The notes under the pieces: generated by a model
Told to the model about the DNA's origin: nothing
Databases searched by the model: none
What the model saw: only the letters and a program-made list of their open reading frames with translations
Position numbers and translations under genes: made by a program
Origin: Zychaea mexicana
Taxonomy: Eukaryota; Mucoromycota; Mucoromycetes; Mucorales; Lichtheimiaceae
Assembly: GCF_025766255.1 (NCBI RefSeq)
Contig: NW_026516718.1
Coordinates: 186,001 to 250,000 of the forward strand
Direction: 5' to 3'
Length of the DNA stretch: 64,000 bases
In this document: piece by piece, positions 11,925-23,299 of the stretch
How the letters are laid out: the number at the start of each line of letters is the position of its first letter
Numbering within the stretch: the first letter of the stretch is position 1

Positions 11925-12519
11925 AGTCTACTAATACAGTCTTCTCCCAACCCATCTAATCATATCATTCCAACAGAACATTTCCGTACCTCTTGATGTA
12001 TCATATTCCCCTTATTTCTCACCTTCAAAATGCGTCTCTTTTTCTCCATTTTTCTACTTCTACATACTACCGAACCCAAAAAAAGCATATGCTGCCCGTA
12101 GATACTCCACACGTATACGAAATATATCAGGCTATTCAGTTTGGCTCCCTCTTATCAGTATCATTTTATAGTCCTAGAAAGCTGTGTAGTACAAACACCG
12201 ACTACTGGTGGAGCATCCTTATCTTGGAGCGCAATACAATATGTACATAATACCTGGCATGAAAGATATGCAAGAGCGTCGTATACAGTAGAAGATTACC
12301 GTCAATGGTTGCTCTGGACTGCTCTTTGCACAAAAAGAAAAAATATAAACTTGGCATAAGCCAATTAACTCATGTTTCATTGATATTACATACAGCAGCC
12401 TTCAACAGAATCGGAGTATGACTCACAATCTCGGATTGGTTTACCTGGCTTGACCAAAAAAAAAAAATATCACACACTACATACAACCTTTTTTAATATT
12501 TCTAAAACTAAACATACCA
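11925..12519. other. Intergenic between glutamine synthetase and HIS3
   Basis: Holds the 3' region of the glutamine synthetase gene and the HIS3 promoter. Short frames here have no domains. Confidence 0.6.
12418..12425 (+). promoter_or_regulatory. Gcn4/CPC1-type site ATGACTCA
   Basis: A perfect TGACTCA core 95 bp upstream of the HIS3 start. This is the element bound by the bZIP activator of general amino-acid control in fungi, and HIS3 is a textbook target. A second bZIP site is not obvious. Confidence 0.6.
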
Positions 12520-13471
12520 ATGGCAGAAGCACGTACAGCAACCGTTAACCGAAAAACAAACGAGACCGACATTCAGCTGGACATTAATCTCGATGCCAGT
12601 CTCGATCAGCAGATCCACATTGACACTGGCATTGGCTTCCTTGATCATGTAAGCGACAGCCAAAAGGCTACGATCTCCTTGGTGACGAGGTAGAAGTGCA
12701 GCGGTTTCTCCTAGTTGCTAATATGTGTGGATAAGATGTATCATGCTCTTGCAAAACACGGTGGTTGGTCGTTGACTCTCAAGTGTAAAGGTGATCTACA
12801 CATCGACGACCATCACACAGCTGAAGATACGGGCATCGCCCTCGGTATGGCGTTCAAGCAGGCTCTCGGTACGCCACGGGGCATCAGACGATTCGGTTCG
12901 GCTTTCTGCCCTCTTGACGAGGTATGAACAGTGGATCAAGGAGACATATCACAAGAAGATAAAGATCAAGTCGAGGATGATCATGTGGGAGACTCATAGA
13001 AATGTTTTAAAATTAGGCACTTTCACGATCTGTGGTCGATATTTCCGGACGCCCGTTCGCTGATATCAACCTGGATTTGAAGCGCGAAATGATCGGCACG
13101 CTGTCAACCGAAATGATTCCTCACGTTTTGCTTTCGTTTGCGTTTGCTGCAGGCATTACCCTTCATGTGGATGTATTGAAGGGCACCAACGACCATCACA
13201 AGTAAAGTGTTGTTCGTTCTTGGCGGGGTCATTAAGGGAAGAAGGCAGAAAAGAGTGGTTTCGGAATAAGTGACTAAATTTAGCTTGTTTATCAAAAGGT
13301 CCGAGTCGGCCTTCAAGTCCCTGGCTGTGGCGATCAAGCAGGCTGTCGAAAGAACTGGGTACGTAGTAGCAGCTAGTATAGCATAGAGTGCCACCAAAGT
13401 ATAAATATCTAACCTATCATCATCAATATAGCGGCAGTCAGGTCCCCTCCACCAAGGGCGTTATTTTTTAA
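12520..13471 (+). CDS. HIS3: Imidazoleglycerol-phosphate dehydratase
   Basis: Five exons, 12520-12648, 12736-12921, 13017-13201, 13299-13358 and 13432-13471, give 199 residues, close to the usual single-domain length. The enzyme dehydrates imidazole-glycerol phosphate to imidazole-acetol phosphate in histidine synthesis. The two manganese-binding repeats are intact: HALAKHGGW (H46, H51) with DDHHTAED (H69, H70, E73), and the second half with GTNDHHKSESAF (H165, H166, E169). The N-terminus begins with the family's typical [12 protein letters not shown], which supports the ATG at 12520. The last exon is only 40 nt. All joins keep frame. No fusion partner (such as the HisB phosphatase of bacteria) is present. 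The upstream ATGACTCA suggests control by a Gcn4-like factor. Confidence 0.94.
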
Positions 13472-14454
13472 ATAAATAAAACAGTGTCTATTACTACATA
13501 CCATCATCGCTGCTACGTTTACACACTTGTGCCACATCCTTTCAGAGCCATCAGCTTTTGAGGATAACTTATCTATTTTCCCAAGATACGATTTGGCTTA
13601 GACTACTGCCAATGCAATTAAATAATCCAATGACAAGGCGGCCATTGGGATTTCACACTCCATCAGGGACACCTGCCATGTTTGGAAATAAAAGTTTCTT
13701 GGATGCCAAGTGTAACAATCAGCTAGATCATGGGGAAGACCATCCGCCACAGCAAATTTGACATCGTCCAAGCTACTTTGCAAAGCACCTGAAGCTAGTG
13801 TTGCGAAGGTTAAAGAGGCAAATGCCCAGGATGAGACTTTACATTCAATAAATGAGGGTATTAAAAATATCCTGAGAACCAGTGATATAAATAGAAGCAT
13901 ACTTCTTGGACCTCTCTGTAACATCTATTCTCTAAATCAAGTCCCTATTTTATTTACCGATTCCTGTCTAGCTTTGAGGATCCTCACAGCACTTTGATCC
14001 GAGACGCAGCGGGCCCGCAGTGATGATATGTGTCGGTGCTCTGGCATGGTCGTAGTATCTAGTGCTCGAACGAGCCGACCATCAGTCAAACGAGTCGTTA
14101 CAAGAAGTGTATTCCTCTGAACGTCCCGACGCTGCTTTGCTGACGGTGGTAGATTCCCCCGATAATAGAAAACGGAGCGATTGGGCAAGAATACGCGTTC
14201 AAGACACGTAATTCCCAAGTTGGTTTGGAGCAACCTGCATCGCCCTGTACATGTTGTAGTTGTTAGGTTTTAAAAAAATGGGGCAAGACATCAAGAAACT
14301 AGAATCAGAAAACCTCAGCTGAGAAACAAAAATGACCTAAAAAATTACGCAGAAGCCAAGAGTGAAAACGCGGCCTCGGCGCAAAAACTTCGCCCCAGCA
14401 CCCCTTGCTCTTTTTCCCTTCCCGTCTCCCCCACATCTCTTTCACCTCCTACCG
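13472..14454. other. Intergenic, no supported gene
   Basis: The longest frame (13598-13924 minus, 108 codons) starts with a hydrophobic stretch but has no recognisable domain and overlaps an equally open frame on the other strand. It may be a relic. Confidence 0.5.
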
Positions 14455-16090
14455 ATGACTGACCTCAAGAGGAAAGAGGCTACGCTCACGAAACCTGCAA
14501 AGACTGGCGCCGCGCCGGAGACCATTTCGGAGCGCGTCCTGAATTTCGAACTAGGCAAGCACCATTGACACACTCCACACACTCAGAAGATTTTGGGACA
14601 GAGAAAAGAAAAGAGGAGGATGGCGAGAGTGCGGAAAAGAGAATAAAGAAAAAAAAACCACAGCAAGGTGCGCGTTTAAGCATGTCAAGAGGAGGCTAAT
14701 CGTAGATTCGTTGTTGGGTTTTCTAGAAATAACTGGACTTATATCAGCTGTGGTTGTTCTCGGCCACTTTCTGCTAGAGTCGCCGTTAGCCAGCAAAAGT
14801 CTTATGCTTTCCTATAAGGTCGGACATGACGCGTACGACAAGGGCGTCGACGATTTCTACTTTGTGGGCTTCTGGGTGGTGGCGTTTACGTTTCTTAGAG
14901 CTAGTATCATGAAGTACATATATCATCCACTGGGCCGCTTAGTGGGTATCGCCCCCTTTGGCAAACGACAGCGATTCGCAGAGCAAGGTTTTGTGGTTAC
15001 CTACTCAAGCTTATTTTGGACCCTTGGCATGGTATGCAAAATCGCTTATGAAACATATCTGGAGTGGAGTGGGGATGAGGGGGGGGATGCATATGGCTTT
15101 TGCAATGTTTGCTAACAAACGGATTACTTTTTTCACTGGGGATGACTGTAGTACATCATGTATAACAGTCCGTACTGGTTCGACACAACGCAATACTGGA
15201 TCGACTATCCCCATATTTATTTGACTCGACTGACAAAGTACTACTATCTGATGCAGCTGGCGTTTTGGTTCCAGCAACTGTACGTCATCCACATCGAGAA
15301 GCGACGGAAAGACCACTACGCCATGTTATTCCACCATTTTATCACGATCACCTTGTTGGTGTCGAGCTACTATACCAATTTCACTCGCATCGGCAATGCG
15401 GTTTTGTGCTGTATGGACGTGTCTGATATCCTCTTAGCAGTAAGTGTTTGTGATAACGCTGGGTGTGGGAGGAGTGCGAATGACAAAAGGGAAACAAATT
15501 ATGGAGAGTGTGAGAGATAGTACTTTTGTGCGTGTGTGTATGTACGGTTTTACTGATTAACTATACTTGCTAGTTTGCGAAACTTTTAAAATATTTGGGT
15601 TTTACCACCTTGTGTGACATAGCGTTCGCTACGTTTGCAATAGCATGGCCCGTGACACGTCATGGCTTCTTTACGGTGATTATATGGGCGACGCTAGGTA
15701 TGACAAAGGGTTGGAGGAGTCGGGAATTCGTAGCTGGAACTGACAGGGTGGTCTATACATGTGTATATAGCCGATCCTCACAAGTACATGGATATGAAGT
15801 GGGAGCCTGAAAAGGGTAAATACTTTACTCCATTTACCCAGAAACTGTACCTGTTACTATTCCTGTTGCTGGATGTCATCATGATATACTGGTTCAGCAT
15901 GATCGTCCGAATCGTTTTTCGGGTCATCCAGGGCAAGAACGCCGAGGATACCCGCAGTGACGACGAAGACGACGACGAAGAGTAAGTGCAATTTTCTTTT
16001 GCAATTGCACGTATTACCCCAGATTGGGATAACTGACTCCTTCTCTCCAAATTCTATAGGAATCCTGTAGATAACAAAAAGAATAAGTGA
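14455..16090 (+). CDS. Ceramide synthase (Lag1/Lac1 family, TLC domain)
   Basis: Six exons, 14455-14554, 14664-15031, 15152-15439, 15574-15697, 15771-15981 and 16060-16090, give 373 residues. Ceramide synthases N-acylate sphingoid bases in the ER membrane. The Lag1 motif is clear: RKDHYAMLFHHFIT with the catalytic His pair, then NFTRIG and CCMDVSDILL with the conserved acidic residues. Several hydrophobic helices surround it, and YIMYNSPYWFD before the motif is typical of the family. The tail is strongly acidic (DDEDDDEE) and ends NKKNK, which may help ER retention. Exon 1 ends at CTAG followed by GCAAGC, so the first intron (14555-14663) is best read as GC-AG; reading through hits a stop, and no GT donor keeps frame. 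It is one of the two core steps of sphingolipid synthesis. Confidence 0.92.
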
Positions 16091-19000
16091 GCGGGTTAGT
16101 GGGGAGTAGGCAGGATCCCGACCTCCACGCCGCTTGTACCAGTAAAAAAAAGTTGCTTTCCTTCCCACTCTTGTTTTCCCGTTTATTGTTCATCCCACCA
16201 TCTTCCGTTTTCATATATATTATATATATTTATCTTTAATCACAACTGCGCGTCATACCGCTGTTCTCCTATAGCCACTATATATCTTTACATACACTCA
16301 AAACACGTTTCTTTCTCTCCTGTTCCTTGTTTGGCCTCGTTATTGCCTGGCGCTAGCATCATCTTGCTTGCACGCCATAGTTGCTTGGATTGCTTAGAAT
16401 GGATATAATATGATTATGTCATTGCTATTCAAACGGAGTGTTATACTCCATCGTAAACAAACACCGGCGGCTTCACCGGAGCTGTCACCGGAATGCTGTG
16501 TCTGTCTCGTACACCGAAACGCCCAAGCCCGCATGCACCCTTACCCCTTGCTGCACAGTAATGCATTTTATATCCCTCCTCTTACTCTGTGCTGTAGCAA
16601 GGGGTAAACATTCGGGCCGAATTCCAGAAAGCTTATCTCAAATTGGAGAGCTTTTGTTTTGACCAGTAGTGCTCTCTAACAGTTCATTAAAACACGCAGG
16701 TCGTACCTTATGCATCCTTCGTCCCTTTCCCTTCACAGCATCGGGTTATGTCGAGTAAAAAAAAAGAGTACATTTGGATAGTCAACAAGGGCAAAAGCGA
16801 GGTACCGAGGTGCCATCAGATTGTGATCACGCACAGCGTCATGAATAAAGTAAAGCTCTTGGAAACAATTCCAACGATGACCTCTTTATCAACAGGATTG
16901 AAAGAAGCACAGTCTGACTATCGGAAAAGCTGGAAATTGATTCCAAATTTCAATGTTATACGATACAGGAGGCGAGTATATCTTCAGCTTAATAGCTCAA
17001 TCGCTATATACAATCCGAAAAGATGTTTTGATGGTTCGACCGTGAGCGGCTTCGAGGAAACAACATACCGCCGAGCTATATTAGCAGTTACAATTGCTTC
17101 TTAGCACAAGCTTATACATTGAGCGTGTCAACCTTATCACTCCCTTTAAAAAGTACGGCAACATTAAAGTCGACACGGCAATTTTTGATAAGGAGCATAA
17201 ACCTCATTATCAGCATACTACTGGCACCCTGTCGATTAGCCACAAGTCCACAATATTAACTGATTTACTTTGAAGCTTTTTTTTCTCGCAACTTCACTAC
17301 CGATGCTGTGGATAGAAACTTTCATCAAAATCAAGAGTGAGGATGTAAAGCATATATAATGAAGTCTCAAAAATGCTTCATCAAGAATCCAGTTCAACAC
17401 TTCTTAACAGGATCGATTATACACTACGCAAAACACGTTCATTAAACATATGTTGTGAGAATTTTCTACTTGATATCTATCTCTATCGTTTTTTTTCTAG
17501 ATAATGTTAAACCGTGGCACCATATAATGGTGAGGAGGACGGTGTATATGCGTATTTCAAAATTACTGTTAGATATCATTGACAGCACGTACATAACATC
17601 CAATAATCAATAGGAGCTATTATATACTTATTCAGCTCTTTTGGGGGCGTTTTCCCATTGAAAATTGACCCGTAAGTATAACAAAATTTATAATGATGAA
17701 TAAAACTGGTTTTGATGAACGGAAGAGATGTTTCAATATTGATCTTCTTCGTTTATTTCCACTGCTTTTGACTGTCACCTTCTACAGTAATTTTTAATTA
17801 ATACTATTGGCATTGTTCTTCTCTACATGGAAGGAAAAGAACCCCCTTTTGAGTTAAACTAGCAGAAGAATAATGAAGCATATTGAGTGGTGTACAGTAA
17901 CAACATGGGATATCGGTAGAGATGTTTTTTACAAAGTCTTCTCTTCGGAGCTTCGCCGGAAACTATAAGTGGTGGAACTACCCTGCCCACTTTGTTTTGT
18001 TTCGAAGAGCATTATTTGTGATTATCATAGCTTTATAATATGTTTCTGTGGATAAGAGGCATGAATAGACCATACTGTCAAAAAGATTCCCGTAACTAGG
18101 GAGGTAGTATACTAAATAATTGCTACCGAGGAAAATACAGGTCGTGAACAATACATTAAGCTGGCAACGGATGATTCCGTCACAACAATGTCAGAACTCG
18201 TATTATTTGGCATTACAATACAGTAATATGTTTCCCACAGTTTGAGACATAAAACTTCCTTATGCAGCAGCAGTATTAGATATCTAAGACGACCCTTTTA
18301 TCTTGTGCATGAATTAAATGCTGCATAATAGGCTTTTGGATACACAGTCTTTAAATCTATATGTTGATGCTATCTTAAATTGCTGTGTCGCTGTTGTATT
18401 TAGGAAGAAGATTCTTGCGGTTCAAGATTATAACTTATAATGACTTGCCAAGCGTCACTCAATAGACAAGCTCTGAGTAGCTATTATTATATTTTGCTCT
18501 TTGGTTATTGTTTAACGTTTTCGTAATCTTGAAGAACTTTACAAAACTATTACTGTACCATTAACTACTTTTGGAAGCAGGAACTTAAAATACTCTATGT
18601 GACACAATCATATACAGAGATGGTACATACTTTCAAGAATTGGGCGAGAAAGTGGCCTGATGAAGATTATGTGATGGTGGAACCAGCTCGTTGGAATCTT
18701 TGGTTATTTTAGGTTCAAATATTGATAAATTAAAAGACACCTTTCTTTTAATTTTTTCTTTAGAAACAAGTGCTTTACATGTGTAGCAGCTGTATGTTGT
18801 ATAAAAGAAAGACAATATACAAAGCTGTTACACTTTTCCATAGACAGAGACTGATGGGATTATATATAAAAATACCGTTTTTCAGCTTACTTTAATTAAT
18901 ATCTGGTATCACATAGGTATTACTTTATTAAACAGATGACAAATGGCAGAACATTAAGTTATTTAAAAGGGAAAAATGACATACAATGATAATTGAAGTT

Positions 19001-19146
19001 GCTAAAAACTATATAAAATGCTGAGCAAAGGAATGAAAAAAGGAATGTGTACCAGTGCTTGTCGTCGTGTATTTTGGCAAGATAATAAGATCAGAGTTAT
19101 CATGATAAATGAGGGTCTTGTATAATGGAAGCAACGCTCTAAATTT
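16091..19146. other. Three-kilobase gene-poor stretch
   Basis: AT-rich DNA without recognisable genes. The left part holds the ceramide synthase 3' region with short AT runs. The only notable frame is the 118-codon one at 16748. Confidence 0.6.
16748..17104 (+). CDS. Hypothetical ORF, 118 codons
   Basis: An intronless frame starting MSSKKKEY. The product is basic, with several Tyr/Arg/Lys-rich stretches, no signal peptide and no membrane segment. I do not recognise a family. Its surroundings are gene-poor and AT-rich, so it could be a fragment of a decayed mobile element as easily as a small gene. No introns or promoter elements support it. Confidence 0.22.
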   Translation: MSSKKKEYIWIVNKGKSEVPRCHQIVITHSVMNKVKLLETIPTMTSLSTGLKEAQSDYRKSWKLIPNFNVIRYRRRVYLQLNSSIAIYNPKRCFDGSTVSGFEETTYRRAILAVTIAS

Positions 19147-21508
19147 CTAAATCAGTGCATCAGTGCGCTCCAAAAAGCGAACATCATCAGTGGGTGGCTG
19201 CAGGACGAGACCAGCGTCGCGAGCACCATTAAGATCAGGAAGGACCGGGCTGCCTTTGGAATCCAAAACAGGAGCAATAACCGATCTAGCGATTACACGG
19301 ACCATGACGTTATACATCTGAACTTCAGCCTACGTTGTAGTATCAAAAGATTCTAGAGTTAGTAGGTATTGTCACAAAGACAAGCAAGCTCCTAATCATC
19401 AGTAATAGCGTAATCTTTTAACGTACCAAATGAATACCAGGGCAAATTCGGCGGCCCCATCCAAAGTTGTAGTGGTCGCGGTTTTCGATACGCGAATTAG
19501 CAGAGGCGTACATGGTCTTGGTGTTGTTCATGAAACGGTCGGCAATGAACTTTTCGGGTTCAGGGTAAACTTCAGGATCCCAATGCATGGCATACATATT
19601 CGAAGCAAGAACAGTACCCTGTGGAATAAAGTAGCCACGGCACTCAACTAAAAGTACACCAATATGAGTATAAAAGACATGCGAAAGACTTCGCTAATAA
19701 TGAGATGGTTGTAAACTTACGATCTTCGGTAGCTTCATGCAAGAGGCCAAAGGGAGTGGTGGGGCGGAAGCGTAAACATTCCTTCTGGACAGAGATGAGA
19801 TATGGAAGTGAATCGCGCTCGTCAAAGTTGGGAAGGCGGTTGTGGACCTTGATAAAGGCATCTACTTCATCACGAAGCTTTTGCTGTACGTCAGGGTGAT
19901 GGCACAAGATAACCATTGCCCACGATAAGGAGACTGCGATAGTATCGGCACCAGCAGCAATGATGTCATCTGATATTGATTATTGGTGTATACATGAGTG
20001 ACTAATTTTTTAACAGGGTAGCTACAAATGTACACTGTAGTTTTACTTACTAATAGTAACAAGAATGGCATCTTCGTCGAGATCGAACTCTTCCTTGCAC
20101 TCGTACAAAGACTTGACCAAGCAGTGAGCATCGCCTTCCAAAGATTCCTTTATCAAACGTCTGAACAAGGGATTGCGACGTTTCTCAATGAAATCCTTCA
20201 TTCGACGCTCCTTGCGGTGAATCACGTCCAAGAAAGTGAGGATGGGCAAGAATGTGCTCATATCTTCGGCAGCACCAGCCCACTTCATGCCTTGGTCGAC
20301 AATGCCGATGATATCCTGGAAAAGCGGGTCTTGTAAAGATGTAGCACGCTTTCCAAGAGATGTTGTCAGCACCACATTCATGGCGGCAGCTTGGAATGGC
20401 TTGATGACTTCAACATGACCGTTGGCAATAGTGGCGCTCAAAAGGTGCTTGACAATAAAGTCGGCTTCGTGATGAAGAATGGGAGAGAACTTGTCGACAT
20501 TCTTGGGAGCCAAAATATCGAGCGCTATTATAACGAAAAGACACATATAATTGGTTCAGCTGACATACATTTATTGCTCACCTTATACTATGAAGAGCAT
20601 TATATTAAAAAAAGCTTACCAGCCGTTCGGGTCTTCTTCCATCGCTTGCCGGGATTGGGAAAAGCAACACCTCTGAAAAATTTCACATGCAGAAGAAATA
20701 TGAGCACAACAAATGTCATAAACATTGACACCGTGTTACTGACAGCTACCGTGCTTTCATAGCTACTTTCTCCCATGTACACACCTCTGGTTTATTGAGT
20801 AATAGTTATGTGTGTAAAGCTGGAAAGGTCGTCCCGATGTGATACTGCCCTTGGTCATGAAAATCTTATGATTCGGACATACAACAACAGTCAGTGCCAC
20901 TGCATCACGGAAGTATCATAGTATCAAATTTTTTCTCACTCGCAGCTATATTACTTACCTCATGAGCTATAAGTGGGTCGCTAATCATCACCCAAGGTTG
21001 AACACCCATATAAATTCTCATAATAGGTCCTACAATCATTGGATTTAGTAAGATAAGGACTCGCTATATCTTATTCATTGCTTGCTCATAGAGAATGTAA
21101 CAACCGCACAACTGCTTTACCATGTCTCTGTTGCATTTCAGTGATTTTAAGGGCAGGTACATCTCCCAGAGAAAGCAAGTGGCCTAGATGAAATTTTCAT
21201 GTTATTATATAGCGACATGACCCTAATGATTAAAGTAAAGTGTTTTTCGCCCAGCAATAGAAGAGGTAGAGTCTGTTGTTAATGTCTTATGAATATTTAC
21301 CAAAGTAAGGCAATCGTCCTTCAGCAACAGGAATCTCCTTGTAACCCTTGGGAGTGGCGCTGTTACTCTTGTTGGCAGTGGAGAGTGCATATACAGCCAA
21401 ACCAGCAGCTGCAGCAATACTAACGACAGGTGCCCACTGTTCCTTTTGCAACGAGGCCAAACTCTCCATCGAAGAGAACGAAGACAGATCTAGGGATTGA
21501 AAGTTCAT
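19147..21508 (-). CDS. Cytochrome P450 monooxygenase
   Basis: Nine exons (5' to 3': 21301-21508, 21121-21183, 20959-21029, 20785-20864, 20620-20672, 20051-20524, 19721-19969, 19427-19647 and 19147-19329) total 1602 nt, a 533-residue protein. Every junction keeps frame. An N-terminal hydrophobic anchor (WAPVVSIAAAAGLAVYAL) places it on the ER. Family marks: PYFGHLL after the anchor, the I-helix AGADT oxygen-activation motif, the K-helix ECLR (ExxR), PEKFIADRF (PERF region) and the heme loop FGWGRRICPG with its thiolate Cys. It should use NADPH-P450 reductase to hydroxylate a lipophilic substrate that cannot be read from sequence. It stands alone, with no biosynthetic cluster around it. A TATA-like run near 21606 lies about 100 bp upstream. 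CYP family number is not assigned. Confidence 0.93.
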
Positions 21509-22900
21509 GGTTTTCGGCTGTTGTTCTTCTCTTTTAAATGAATGGTAGGTAGAAGAAAAGGATAAAGCTCGAGAAGAAGAGATGCTACTGAAAAACTGGA
21601 TAATTATATATAAGCGTTTTCTTCTCTGCGAACGCGGAGCAAGCTAAGAAGTCCGTGAACTGTGACACCAATGGGTCAAGCTGGGGGTACCACACGTTTT
21701 GTGATTTCGATGAGCGAGAGAGTGAAAGAAAAGGTTATGGTCCGACTTGTGCATGTGTGTATGGCTGAACGAGTGGGTCCATGCTTATGTTCTTGATTAT
21801 GTTTCTCCGTTTCACGACAACTTCATTAGAGCAGTAGATCTCCGACAATAGTAACCGAGAAAAGGAGACTCGAGAGCAACACGAGGCGGAGAAAAACGAC
21901 CTGTTACCTTTCATTTGAGGGAGTGTGACACTGACCACCGCACACTACTAATGTACCTCGTTCTATCAGTTACATTTAATACTTCTTAAATAGCAAGATA
22001 AAGGGAGGGGAGGGCTAAGAGCACACAAGTGTTCACTGTTAACAATGAACCCAAAAGTCCTATACGACTGTCAACGATATCGAAGGTTGCCTTAGACTTG
22101 AGGGTGGGGACGTGTTACGATACTGATTACTGATGTGGAATTTTTTTTAGCGCTATAATATGTGTGGTACTTCAAAGCTGTACCGTGCGACGTTCTTTTC
22201 CTTACACTACAAGAAAAAGAGCTCTGTTGCGGTTCTTGGGGTGACGCTTGAGCGAATAGGAACTCATGATTTTCTTAATTACATTCTGTGAGGAGCGAAT
22301 GGTTAGGCTGTATTCTATGTAATTACATCCTACAAAAACCAAAATGCGCTAGCCTCTTTTTTTTTCTTTGCTCAAACGATACGTTTAATCTACTAGCTTC
22401 AATACGTGAGTCGCTATGTCAGGCAAAAGGAACAGCAGTTAAAAGAAGAGAGGGAGACCTCCAAAAGCAAGGACTTTGTCGCCGACTGAAATGACCCTGT
22501 CATCGTCCGTGGTATGGATCGTCCTAGTCAAAATGTAAGCATGTTGTTTCAGCAAACTCGTCTAGCGATTTCACGCGAGCAAACGTTGAGAGCAAATGAA
22601 AAGAGGTACAGTAATATTTGATAATAAAACAAGGAAAAAACAAAAGACTTCTTTAACGATTTAACGATGAAATGATTGTGTTAAATAGCGTACTGCCGAA
22701 CTGGCGAGTACAACCGCAGTAAAGAATTGGAACCAGATCGTGATAGCAATAGTAACAGCAACTATCGGGAAAGTCATGATTCGCAAATGATATAGATGAC
22801 ATTAATTGCTATTATTATGATGATGACAAAGAAGAAGAGACAGATTTTACCACGCCTTTGACGAAGTACTGGGAGGTCGATGTGTTGCAGTTGCGACTGA
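21509..22900. other. Intergenic, no supported gene
   Basis: Contains the P450 promoter region and scattered short frames without domains. Confidence 0.55.
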
Positions 22901-23299
22901 CGGCACCAATGCAGCGAAAACAGAGAACAGTCCAGACTGTATCGAAAACAGTGTGGTATATGCGTAACTGAAGAAAGGCAGGGGTCAATATTAGGCACTC
23001 CAGGAACCACCAAAGTAGTATGGCTCTGGTACATTTTGGATATTCGAAAGTTGCCGTCTTGTGCACTAGTTCAAGAAGCGGATCCTAGTAAATTGTATCA
23101 CCCGCCTGTGTTCCTTTGGTCTCCGTATCATCGAGTACCAATCAGTAAACTGCGGTGTCCGCATTGTGACTCGAACATTGAAGTGAAGAAATACAATAGA
23201 CCAAGGCGCATAATGGGTGTGACAAAGTATAGCTGCCAAGAGACTGTGATTACTTCTCTCCGTTTCCAACTACATTCTTTAGCTTTTTCTGGATTTTGA
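22901..23299 (+). pseudogene. Relic of a transposon-associated zinc-ribbon ORF
   Basis: The frame is open from 22901 but has no start until 23036. It reads CGICVTEER, then YHPPVFLWSPYHRVP, then LRCPHCDSNIEV before a stop. The order of a CxxC, an HPPVFLWSP block and a CPHC zinc-ribbon resembles a domain I associate with fungal transposon-encoded proteins (DUF6729-like). The upstream part is interrupted by stops and nothing recognisable follows, so it is probably a truncated remnant. The family link is tentative. Confidence 0.4.

Noticed and set aside
19147..21508. Possible secondary-metabolite cluster around the P450
   Set aside because: No synthase, transporter or tailoring gene lies next to it; the flanks are gene-poor.
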